Positions 12,401-23,731 of a DNA stretch of 64,000 bases are shown piece after piece. Source of the DNA: Sebastes aleutianus. Taxonomy: Eukaryota > Chordata > Actinopteri > Perciformes > Sebastidae. Each line of letters starts with the position of its first letter. Position 1 is the stretch's first letter. Made by a program: the position numbers and the translations under genes. The notes beneath the pieces were generated by a model that ran no database searches, was not told where the DNA came from, and saw only the letters and a program-made list of their open reading frames with translations. The stretch spans positions 15,462,695 through 15,526,694 of the forward strand of contig CAKAKS010000034.1 of assembly GCA_916700875.1 (NCBI GenBank), written 5' to 3'.

Positions 12401-15400
12401 TTAACAGATCAATCAACTCGGCTTGAACTACATCAGATTGTCAGCACTTGTCGCCTTATTGAATCTGCAGTGCAAGCAGCATTTGCAGATGTGACATCTG
12501 TGGTTAGCATAATAGAATGCAAAAAAGATCTTGCATTATTGTGGTCTAGCAGCGACGTGTGTGGACCTTCAGTTGCAGAGTCCTGAGTGTGATTGCAGAG
12601 GCAACAATCATCACATCACAATACAATATGAAGATCTGGAGCAAAAGTGATTATCACTCACCACACACACTCTCTTCAACATCTGTGAAGCACTTTTTCA
12701 AAACAACATGATGTTCAACCTCGACATCATGTTTCGATATAGTCAAAGCCTCAATGCGCGTGTCATCACAGGAAGTTGTGGCTAGTCCCCTTCCTGTTCG
12801 TGTGCCTGAGTACAGACACATAGACACGTCCCTTCCTTTGTGAGAGGGGTCACACCCCTCACTGTATTTGATGTCTGTCACCAGTTGGCAGCTGTCATCG
12901 TGAGTGTGTGTGTGTGTGTGTGTGTGAGCGGAGGCAACAGGTGACTAGTTTAGACGGTGTGAGCGTAGCAGCATCTGTGGCCGGGCGGTGTGCTTGCCAT
13001 TGAATAGGCGACTCTTTTAGCGAGAGAGTTCATGGAGAACGAGGTAGGCTTTTTCGAAATGCTTTGAATCTAGAAACGTACTTTTGAAATGTTTGTATTA
13101 TGCATAAAACTACGGACAAAATTGATCAAGGTTTTAGTTACGCCCACTTATTTTGCCAGGTCATACAAGAGCTAAAGAATTAGCCTATATCATTTGATGT
13201 TTTTTAACAATTTGCAAGCAAAGCAATACAGAAATATATTTTAAAAAAGAAGGAAAATTTTTTCTCTTGTAACACATCTGTGGCAGCTGCTTGTTGATGT
13301 TCATAATTTAGATGTTAAGATGTGATCCTCCATCATGTTTTACACTCACTTCCATTGCAAAAACCCTCCGGTATTGCAAAATGCAGAGCTTCCTTGTGCA
13401 CATGCTGTTGTTGACATTTGAGCAACACGTATTTGGGTAACAGGGAGGGCTGTACATCTGCTGTATCTTACTCTGCAGCTACCATCACAGTCGGGCGAAG
13501 CAGAAATTACAAGGCATATAAATACCACAGGCAACACAAGTTTCATATAGTTTCTGCTTGGTTTCGTTTGGGCGGGACATTAAACTTGCAGCCGCATTTG
13601 CAATTGCTTTACTGAGTTGCCCCTCCCATTGACACTACATCATATGTATGTAGTGGATATGAATAGTCCTGTGATCATTTATAATATACTGTTGCATAGA
13701 AATAGATAATGCCAAATGGTTTATAATTTAGAGGGTTTTGAGATGTTGCACACAAATTGAGTCTCTCAACCCCACTATCTTTGTCTTTATTCACCAGCCT
13801 GGTATCGTGTCTCCGTTCAAGCGAGTCTTCCTGAAAGGAGAGAAGGGGAGAGACAAGAAGGCCCAGGAGAAGGCCACCGAGCGCAGGGCGCTCCACACCT
13901 TCTCACTCTCTCAGCCCGACCACCGTATCGACCCTGACATCCTGCTTAATGACTATATTGAGAAGGAAGTCAAAGTGAGTGTGACGAGCAGCGATATAAA
14001 CTCCCCTACCCATATATATAAAAAAAATGTTGTAGCTCTACTCACTTGGGAGAAATTGATGACATATGAGGTTACAGGTTTGTTTTTTTTACAACTCTAA
14101 AGTAAAAAAGTGTGTGCATGTTCTGTCTTGTCCAGTATTTGGGGCAGCTGACATCAGTTCCAGGATACTTGAACCCATCAAGTCGCACAGAAGTGCTGCA
14201 GCTCGTTGACAATGCGAGGGTACGTGTCTGACTTAACATGATCCATCAGTTGGTTTCTCTCTCTTTCAGTTGGATAGTTTTTCACATAACTGACATCACT
14301 AATAATATTCAATTAAATCCCTTGAATAATTAAGTTGCAACGAGAGAATACACTTGATAAAAGCTTGTACTTATTCATGGTGAATATTAAAGTTGTCAGA
14401 TATGGTATTTATCATTTCTATCATAACAGGGATAATTACCCATATTGTATTCCTCTGTGATCCTCAGAAGTCCCATCAGTTGGCGGGCCAGCTGACATCA
14501 GAGCAGGATGCAGTGGTGAGCTTGTCGGCGTACAACATAAAGCTCGTATGGCGCGACGGAGAGGACATCATCCTGAGAGTGCCCATCCATGACATTGCTG
14601 CTGTCTCCTACATCAGGGACGACTCTTTGCACCTCGTGGTGATCAAAACAGGTAACAAAACAAAACATTAAAAGGTTCCAGTAAGTGTTGTGATGTTAGA
14701 ATGAAGTTGTAATATGGATTTTATTGTTGTAAGATTACAGAGGAGGAGGAGGAGGAGGAGCAGGAGCTTCATACAGTGATCATCTAGACAGGAGAGTCTT
14801 GTTGCAACGCACTTTTTAAAGTTATAGCCAATGTTGTCAGCTCCCTCTGGTTCTTTGTTTGGTGATGTTGTCCTTACGGCAAATTAACAAGGAACAATAG
14901 AGATCTGATAATGTTAATTCCAATTAAAAACAAGCGCATAACTATCATCTTTCTGGGAGAGGAGCTAACAACAATATGAGATTATTTGGTAACTCAAATA
15001 GTAATAAAATAGTAAATAATCCTATAACTAAAAAATGTCCAATGTAATTGTGTTAAATTGGCAACAATCGAACATTTGAATAATCCAAATTGACTGTGTA
15101 TTTCAGCCCAGGAGTCGGGAGGCTCTCCTTGTCCCAGCTCGTGTCCTGATCTCAACAAGTCTCAGACCCTGAGCTCCTTATCGGAGAGTGGAGCTGTGCT
15201 CGTGGAAGTCTGCTGTCTGCTCGTGCTGGCCGTTGATAATAAGGTATTATTTAGCATCTATGCGGCTATGCTAAATGGAAATCTATTTCTTTAGTTCAGT
15301 TAGGTTAAACAGGTAAGAACGATGCCTTTTGAACCAAGGTGCACACCAAATTAACTTACTAAGGTTGCTTAAAAAACTGTGAATTTAAATTCCTGCAGTG

Positions 15401-16965
15401 CTGTTTGTTAAAGGTTGCCTGTGGAGTTTAGGACCTAGTAGCACTATGAAGCATTTTGTCTATGTTTTGTTTATGGCGCACGCTGGTAACGCGATACACA
15501 GTCCTACCACTGTTGTCAAACTATTCCACTGATCAGCAGTAACATGCCGAGATATGCTGCACTGCACCAATAAAGTCTCAGGGAAGAAGAAGACTAGACA
15601 AGCTAGTAACTCTGAATGTACACGTGACTTTCTGTTTGTTGTGTTTTAGGCAGCAGCAGAGGAGCTGTGTCTGTTGCTCAGCCAGGTCTTTCAGATCGTT
15701 TACACAGAATCAACCATCGACTTCTTGGACAGAGCCATTTTTGATGGAGCAACTACACCTACCAGACACCTCTCTCTATACAGTGGTAAGGGGAAAAACA
15801 AAGTCGCTCTCTAGAGGAAAAACAAACTTAATGAAACAAATGATTGTACTTAACAAATGTGTTTTTGTAAAATATGATTAAGTGTAATATAGTATAATAT
15901 TGTTTTACTCTGTGGAGTTCTTACTGAAGTTTCAGAACTTGAGTCAGATATTAAATATGTACCTTTTTTGTATTTTTGCAGATGAGTCTTCAAGCAAAGT
16001 GGATGTTAAGGAGCCCTTTGAAGCAGAAGCCAGCACATTGTAAGTCTTAACCTCAGTGATTCTATATTGGGCACAGTAATCCAGAAAGATTTGACACATC
16101 TCTGAAAGCGTTTTTTACTTTTGCTCGTCGCTTACAAGTTCTGCATTCTTCTCTCAGTCCTTTCCAGGCGTCTATGGAGGCAGAAGGAAACTCTCCATCA
16201 GCATCCACCCCAGCATCCCCTCAGACAAAGACGGCGAGTGAAGGAGAGCTCAGCACCACCGCTGCAGAGCTGCTGCAGGACTACATGACCACAGTACGAT
16301 CCATGTCACCCTCTGTTTTCTTTTTCTTGAAAATATTTTTTTTTCAAGCTGTATTAATTCTTTTTGATTTTTCAATATTTTTTTTCTTCCCCCTTCTAGC
16401 TGCGGACAAAGCTATCATCACAGGAGATCCAGCAGTTTGCCACCCTGCTCCATGAATACCGTAACGGTGCCTCCATCCATGAGTTCTGCATTAACCTGCG
16501 ACAGCTCTACGGGGACAGCAGGAAGTTCCTTCTACTCGGTACGACTACTGTGTTTCCCCCACAAATTAAAAAAACTTAAAATATCTTCTTCATCTTAAAA
16601 TATGTGCTAAAAAGACAGATGTCTTTGACACAATTCATGACCATATTGCATTATAATGTGCCCCTGCAGGCCTGCGTCCCTTCATACCAGAGAAGGACAG
16701 CCAGCACTTTGAGAACTTCCTCGAGACCATCGGCGTGAAGGACGGCCGAGGCATCATCACGGACAGCTTCGGCCGCTACCGGCGCACCGCCAGCTCCGCC
16801 TCCGATTCCACCACCAACGGCAACGGAGCGGCGGGAGGAAGCGCCGCCTCGGACGAGGGCCAGGAGGCCTCCGAGGGAGACGAGTGGGACCGCATGATCA
16901 CCGACATCAGCAACGACATTGAAGCTCTCGGCTGCAGTATGGACCAGGAGGGAGTGACGCCCTGA
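9419..16965 (+). CDS. ccm2: Malcavernin, cerebral cavernous malformations 2 protein
   Basis: Scaffold of the CCM complex; in the known family it binds KRIT1 through a PTB domain and MEKK3 (MAP3K3) through its C-terminal harmonin-homology domain, restraining MEKK3-KLF2/4 signalling in endothelium. Ten coding exons join without a frame break: 9419-9448, 13798-13974, 14136-14219, 14468-14651, 15107-15243, 15650-15785, 15982-16039, 16158-16293, 16400-16538, 16670-16965, giving 458 aa (human about 444). Exon 1 encodes MEDDVKKVKK before a strong GTAAGT donor, matching the human lysine-rich N-terminus that precedes PGIVSPFKRVF. The PTB region (about residues 65-235) includes LSAYNIKLVWRDGEDIILR and YTESTIDFLDRAIFDGA; the C-terminal domain includes SSQEIQQFATLLHEYRNG and GDSRKFLLLGLRPF; the end is EALGCSMDQEGVTP. 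All junctions are GT-AG. A short alternative first exon is possible at 13032-13043. Identification is essentially certain; exon 1 is slightly less so. Confidence 0.96.
9905..10265. repeat. TA-rich imperfect repeat (ATATAT / GTATAT)
   Basis: About 360 bp of ATATAT interspersed with GTATAT, CATATA and TTTTTATA, within intron 1 of ccm2. Open frames here are compositional artefacts (Ile/Tyr-only peptides on both strands). Confidence 0.9.
10511..10592. repeat. 31-bp AT-rich tandem repeat, about 2.7 copies
   Basis: The motif TAATAATTATAGTTAGAATA recurs with tagttag at 10520, 10551 and 10582, a regular 31-base period, in ccm2 intron 1. Confidence 0.75.
12904..12926. repeat. GT dinucleotide microsatellite
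   Basis: A run of about eleven TG units just upstream of the possible alternative first exon of ccm2. Confidence 0.9.
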
Positions 16966-17925
16966 CGCGGTGAAACAAAAGGGAGGACTCATAACGGCAG
17001 CCGCTCCTTAAATGAACAGTAGGGCACGAGCTGAACGGATCAGATGAAGGTGGTCCTTATAGCACTGACCTAAGAGTTTTGTATTTTCCTCTAATTATCA
17101 AGAGGACGCTCCATACGATATTCCCTACACACTCATGGAAAAACCTCAACCTGTTACCACAAAAAAACATGAAGTCAACAAATGCACTTATGCAGACCCT
17201 GTAGACGACATGCAGTCAGTTGGCTACTTTTGCATTTCAGAGGGATTCAAAGCCTCTGATATATTTTTTAAAAGTCTCTTTAATTTTTGTACTCATTTAT
17301 TGGCAGTATCTGCCGCGGCTGTCAGCGATGTAGCGAATATCTCCGGAGTCTGTTTTTGAATACCCTCAAAGACTCTGGAGGATCCACCAGAGGACTGTGT
17401 ACATGTTTAAGAAGGTTAAGACTGAGGCTGTACTTGTTTGTGCTTTTGTATTACTATAGGTCAATCAGCTTCACCCACCAGGAGAACATTTATTTCACAT
17501 TGTGTGTGTGTGTGTGTGTCGCTGTGAGAGTGTAACATCTTTTTCTATATATCATTTTTCAATAAGTGTACCACTTTTCTTTCACACTATCCTTTTGTTA
17601 TCAGTGTTTACTCATTCATATATATTTTTGTCTTTACTCAAACTGACCAAGGAAATGCTGTAAAAACAAAACAAAATTCTCATTCAATTGAAGCGATTGA
17701 GTGAGGACTGTATTTTGACAAAGCCAGTTATGGCTGATGTAAATTTATGATTTTTTTTGTTCTTCTCCTGCAGGTCACCTTGTTGTGTCTCGTGACATCA
17801 CATGTATCTGTCGTTGTGCCTTTTACACTGCAGTACTGCTGCCAACTGTCTGTCACACACAGACAGGTAATTATGAACTGTAACTACAGTTGTTGAGCAA
17901 ATCATGGTTATTAAATAACAGCTAC
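16966..17925 (+). other. ccm2 3' UTR (inferred extent)
   Basis: Non-coding sequence after the ccm2 stop. It contains a GT microsatellite at about 17502-17519. An ATTAAA hexamer at 17920-17925 is a candidate polyadenylation signal; no perfect AATAAA was seen before it. The extent is an inference. Confidence 0.35.
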
Positions 17926-18109
17926 TTTACACTTGATTGTCTGTTTTTTGTTGTAAAAAAAGCATCATCAAATACATGGTTATTATCCTTTACACCTGTT
18001 TGCTGCAATATATGCGGTTTTAAATGAGACTAACCTTGTGTAAAGCGAGGGTAGGGAGAATGTTTTGGCATCATTTGACAAAAATTCCATAATAACCTTT
18101 CAGCATATT

Positions 18110-18835
18110 GTAATTCAAGTGTTCTGAGAGAAAACTAGACTTCTGCACCTCCTCATGGCTCTGTTTTCAGGCTTTAAAAAATCAAACCCGTGACGGGAGA
18201 CTTTGACGAATCACAGGTCATTTCAGAGGGAGAGCGTTCCTATTGGCTGTTCATTCAACGGAGGCAGCTGTCAATCACTCGCAAACTGTGATCAAACAAT
18301 CAAACTAGTCAGCACTGATCAAATATGAATCAATATTCTGTTACTGTAATGCCTATTTCTCACCTCAAATGTTTTCAGAAACATCTTGTAGTGTACTGTT
18401 TAGCTGTAAAATTAGAAAGTTTGCTACAGCTGGTGGGCGGTGCTTGGTATTTCCTCAACTGATCTCAAACATGGCTAACGGGTCACAAACTTTCAGCTAA
18501 ACAGTACACTACAAGATGTTTCTGAAAACATTTGAGGTGAGAAATAGGCATTACAGTAACATTATATTGATTCATATTTGATCAGCGCTGCCTAGTTTGA
18601 TCGGAGTTTGTGAGTGATTGACAGCTGCTGAGAGGCGGCAGACTCCAGCTCGGCTCTGATTGGTTGTTTTCCTCCGGTCTCTGAAATCTTGCAGATACCA
18701 TTAGGAACACTGGAGGACTTTTTTCAGATTACCTGTCTCATGCACTACTGTCAGAATATAGTGACCGTTTTATAAAAATAACTTTTTTTTTAATCATATT
18801 TGCTCCAGCTCTACCCACTGCAGCTTTAATTTGAC
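18110..18835. mobile_element. Foldback (hairpin) non-autonomous element
   Basis: The core arms 18317-18405 and 18495-18583 are 89-base inverted copies with only one or two mismatches, around an 89-base loop. Weaker pairing extends the hairpin to about 18258 and 18640 (e.g. CAGCTGTCAATCACTC against GAGTGATTGACAGCTG). The right flank continues to GCTCCAGCTCTACCCACTGC (about 18804-18823), which I recognise as the end of a very common percomorph repeat. No open frame. The outer limits are approximate. Confidence 0.75.
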
Positions 18836-19984
18836 TTTCATACACCAAAACTGACACAAGAGGTGAAGGTTTAACCTGATTATGATCCTCTCTGACTGAT
18901 CATTTGCTTGGATGCACTTAAGCTGCTGCGGAACTTCAGTCTGAGTTTCATCAAAGTAATCGTGCCGGACGCCGCCCTCAAAGTTAGGGATTAGTTCTGT
19001 GAGTCTGAGGGACGAGAAATTGGCAGGACAGTTTGAGTGGAGCACATTCCAGTCTGTAAAGCCACCCACCGGGCTTTTACAACAGTTCTTTCACAGATCT
19101 ACTTTTATATGATTTTTCCTCAGTAAGTTTAAAAGTACAGAACTGGAATGGGTTGTCTCGTGTTTGTTGTGGGAATGGAGCAGAGGTGCATGTACAGACT
19201 GGAATGCTACACCTGCGGTTCAAATAGCCACTTTGGCTTGAGACACCGTCTGCCTCGAACAAAAGGATGAGATAACCAAAAAGCCCATGATCTCACCTAG
19301 CAAATTCCTTCTCGTGACACAAGCGGATTATTCTTGACAATTTTGCGTCATTGTTTTGGTACAGAAGGAGAGTAAATGATTGTTTTTGATGTGGTCTCGG
19401 TGTAATTGAACCGTGTTTTTCTCCTTTCTCACAGTGCTTGGCGGACTCCTAATTGGCCTCCTGTAAATTCTCCTCTTAATCCAGTTTTTAGACAGAACAG
19501 AATCGCAGTGCCTCATTAGAAGCAAGTAATTATTAAATAGATCAGTTGGTTTAATCAAGTCATTAAAAGATCCCATGCTGCTTTATTAAGAGTTTGTCAA
19601 TAATCTTTGACAACGACTGTAGTGCCTCCCATTACCTTGTGTGATCATGCGTCATGAAGAAGAATCAGATGGTTTACTTGTTTCACTGAGAAGATCATTG
19701 TAGTGAGGAAAGAAAATTGTTAATTGTTAAGCTACGAATTACAACAGCTTTAAACAGGGAATGAATGTATTTCGCTGTCAGAGATACAACAAAACATGTT
19801 TAAATTCACATTTGGATGCAGTATCTCGAGAAAAACATGTTACAAGGAGTCCCTTAAGAAAGGGAAATGTTTAGATATTTTTCTTTTTATGTCACAAATT
19901 TCACCGTTATAAATATCTTTTATGAAGTTTAAAAAGATTAAAATACCTGACGAGGGCTGTTAAAATCAATAAAATGAGATTGTC

Positions 19985-20342
19985 AACACGTATAAAGGCC
20001 CAGTCTGCTCTGATTGGTCAGCTGGCCCACTCTGTTGTGATTGGTCAATCGAACCAAACCCTTCGGACTCCGCTCCAGCTCCACTTAAACTAACTTTGTT
20101 TGAGGGCGTGCCAAACTAGCCGTTATGCAAATGTGTTACTCGGTGACATCACCACGTTATGGTATTAAAGGCGGTACTTCAACCGAGGCGTTTCAGGCAG
20201 TTCAGGAGCAGTGCTTCTGTGGGGGAGACTAACTCCCTTTGGTGTGGACTTTGTAACTTTGCAGACATTTTACATGCACAAAAAACAATATAACAAACTA
20301 AAGGAAAATGGAAAAAGCACAAAAGCATACTAAGTCCCCTTT
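19985..20342. mobile_element. Non-autonomous interspersed repeat, teleost type
   Basis: The stretch from GGCCCAGTCTGCTCTGATTG to CATACTAAGTCCCCTTTAA, with the internal GAGGCGTTTCAGGCAGTTCA and GGGGGAGACTAACTCCCTTT, has the composition of a high-copy repeat I recognise from fish genomes. It has no coding potential. Limits are set by recognition of its ends, not by a visible target duplication. Confidence 0.6.
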
Positions 20343-23300
20343 AATAACTTTTAATTCATTTGAGTTTTGGTTTAGCATCATAGGAATAAAGCCGAAGTAG
20401 AAACATTCTGCAATTACTATAATCAGCTGTAATATATATTTTTCATATTAATGATTGATGACTGGTGAACTCACGGAGAATTATCACCCGACTGCAGTTC
20501 TACAGATCTTTTTTATCATCTTTCAGCTCATTGTTTTTGGTTTTAAGTCCTGCATCTTTACTGTTTTGGTTCACAGTCACTGCTCTCACAGCCTAATCCA
20601 AAATGAAAAGGAATCTGCAAACAAGGACCTTTTCCCCAAATGAATATCCCACATCGAAAGCTATGCTTTAACTGCTATTTTTAGCTCCTGGACATGTTTA
20701 ATATGTGTCCAGGAGCTGGTCCAAATGTGCCTCTGACCTTATAAATCTTTTTTTCCAACAACCAACACAGTCAGAATCAGTGTCTCGACACTCCAGGGGT
20801 TTAATTGTGTGGTGAAGTTTAAGCCTCTGCAGCGCGCCTTGTTTCTCCAACAAAAACAGTCTGATTCAGCTCTTATTTCCACACCATTAAAAATGAAGAG
20901 TGTTTAGTGTTTTCCAGTAAATCACTGATGGAGTGGTCAAAGTTTTAGCCACAAATGAGGAAATAGTAAAGTTTGACATCACATCATCCAGGTCAGCATC
21001 CCAAAAATTGGGAATAACCCATCAATTAAAATAGACCCTTTGTCTATTTACTGTGTTCTCCTCTGGTGTTCTGGTCTCATCCTTACAGTAAATCTTTGCT
21101 AAGTACCGAGACACTCCTACACAAAGGCTCGGCGTGAAGATGCAGTCTGGGATTCTCGCCAGTCTCTGCCTGCGGTTCACTTTGGTGAGGTTTCTGTCAG
21201 TCATTCATGCTTGTGTTTGCAGCTCAGTCGTGGTGAGAACTGCATCTCTGTGGTGTTACATCTGTTCATCAGCTACATTCCCAGTCGTGAATGTCAGACG
21301 GAAGGTAAAGATAGAAATTAACTGACTGCATCCTTCTTTAAGATATCTAACTGGAGGATACACCATAATTTCCCCTTAAACTGAATGCAGATCAAGTGTT
21401 TTCCATGATTATTTTGCATCAGGACTGTGGCTTTGGATACAGTTTCTGGTCTTCATGCTTCAGCGGCAGAGATAGTGCCTGATTTTATGCCCGTCAAAGT
21501 CATTTTGTCATGCAAATGAGATGGTTTAGGCATGAAATTAATAAAATGGCGAACTCTAGGGACAGCTGTTTGGCACAAAATGAGCACAAAGTACTTTTTG
21601 TTTTTCATTTTTTCTCCGGAACAAACTGTTTCTTGGATTTAAAAAGTGTTGCACGTTATTTATTTCATTATAATAGCTTTAAAAAAAAAAAAAAAGGCTT
21701 CTGGTTGAACAGTAAAAAAGAAAAAGAAATGAAACCATCTCGATCACCAGCAGCTTGTTAGAAATAGTATGTGATATAGCTCCCTTTGGCAGCCTTTCAT
21801 GTCCAAAAGGAGTTGTGGCTTTCAGCAGCGATAAGCCCGCATAAAGCTGGAGCTCATGCATGAAAATCTCAGGCTCAGCAAAGTCATTCATGACATGCCA
21901 CTTCGGGCCCTCCAGATGGAGAGGGACGCAGGGATCGGCGAGTGGGGTCACGCTGACTGTCACGTGCAAAAACAACACGACACCCCCGTGCTCATGTCTT
22001 CACACATACCCCGAACCTGTGGGAACCAACTGTTTTACACAAGGTCTGGTGCAGCGTGCATAGATGACGGCTATTAGCAGAACAAAAGCATTATTGGACA
22101 AGAATGACTGAGAGGCTCATTTGAAGAAAGGAGGCGAGATACCCAATTCATGTCCTTTTTCAAAGCTTATAGGAATAATTTTACACTTTTGGAATTTATC
22201 TATTCTCTGGTTGAGAGTTTGACGAGACACCACTCTCCACTACGACCATTAGAGCTACAGCCAGCAGACAGTTTATATCCATTGTGACGACGGCAAATTA
22301 ACATCTGAAAAAGTAATGCATCCGACTTCTTCGTGGATTATTTAATTCCAGTACATTTGTGTAATCATATTAACGCTAACAACTGCCCATTTAAGGTATC
22401 ATATTTTACCAAACCAGTCTTAAGGTATGTTCCAGTCTATTATAGGCTCAGGAACACAAGGTCAAGGTGACATACTAGTTGTTTTCTTGCCAGGTGGCAC
22501 TGTGCCTCACTGTTCAAGGGATACTGCAAACTGAGACAAAGACCAATAAGCTCATCGTATAATGTTGGAGCAGTCTGGGCAGTGCAGACACCAATGTTAA
22601 CCTTGTCATTTCAGAGGCTGTTGCCACTGTTGTGGGAAACAAATTTGATGTGGTGTGTGTGAGAGCTCAGACTGTATTATAGTATATCTGGGCCACAAGG
22701 AGGGGCAGTTCATAACCCTGAAACTCCTTTTCCCGGTCTGTGCATTGGGACTATACTTGACTCCAATTTCATATGCTCACATTTCAAATGCAAACCCCCC
22801 CACAAAGAAAATGAGTAAGGAATGGTTACCTCCAATAATATATGTCATTATAACAGAAGGCTCATAACAAGATCCACATAATCATGTCATTTGGTACACA
22901 CAGTGATCTATAATTCAATGTTTATGCATGAAACTAAACCATGTTTTTGTTCCAGACTAACAATGCCATCTCAAATGGTTGCGTCCTGGCTGGAACTCAA
23001 CAATTAGAGCATAAAAAGGACAAAAGCTCCAACCGAAAGCTAAATACATCTTTACTTATGAGAAGCAAACTGCAGCAAATTACTGTGCAACATGACAGTC
23101 ATTATAAAGAATAAATCATTTCATCACATTCTACAAAAAACAATGTTCGCTAAATTGATACAACTACTCGCTAACTCAAATATGCATTGGTCTATATACT
23201 GTAGGGTACATTTCGTATCAATATTAAGGCATCTTTCTTAAAAGCACAAAGCATTTAGATTAAGATGCAGGACATGGAATGAAACCTGAAAACATCATAC

Positions 23301-23731
23301 AGAGTGAATATACTTAAAGATTTAATCTGTGCTTGCTAAATCTTGGCTTGTAGATAGAAACCACGAAAGACCCAGCAAACAACCAAAGTATATGGAAACA
23401 TAACTGGCAATAGTATAACTGATACGGCTTAGAAAGTGGATAGGAATAAGCTTGAGATTTCTATACTGTAGTTTAAAAACGGCAAGTCTTCTATTTCAAG
23501 TCATGATGACCTAAAGGTCTAAAATCTGCTGCGGTTTTAAGACAGAGAGGTTTCTGTAAATAGCTGCCATGTATAGTTTTGTGGCAAAAAACACTATATA
23601 TGTACCTATTACACTCTTCCTAAATAATATACATTATCTAAATCTCTCTCTTTGATTATAGGGCCTGTAAAACGGGGGTTACATCCTCACAACATTGTGG
23701 TCAAAAAAGGATTTTTCTGTCTGAAGTGCCA
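20343..23731. other. Spacer between ccm2 and fam167a, including fam167a 3' UTR
   Basis: No coding exon recognised on either strand. The part next to 23731 is presumably the 3' UTR of the minus-strand fam167a. No convincing poly(A) signal was picked. Open frames here (e.g. 21856-22077) lack splice context and family resemblance. Confidence 0.45.

Noticed and set aside
13346..13546. Minus-strand frame starting MKLVLPVVFICLVISASPDC, like a secreted peptide
   Set aside because: It resembles a signal peptide, but no downstream domain, splice signals or relatives are evident, and it lies within ccm2 intron 1 on the other strand. It could be a chance frame.
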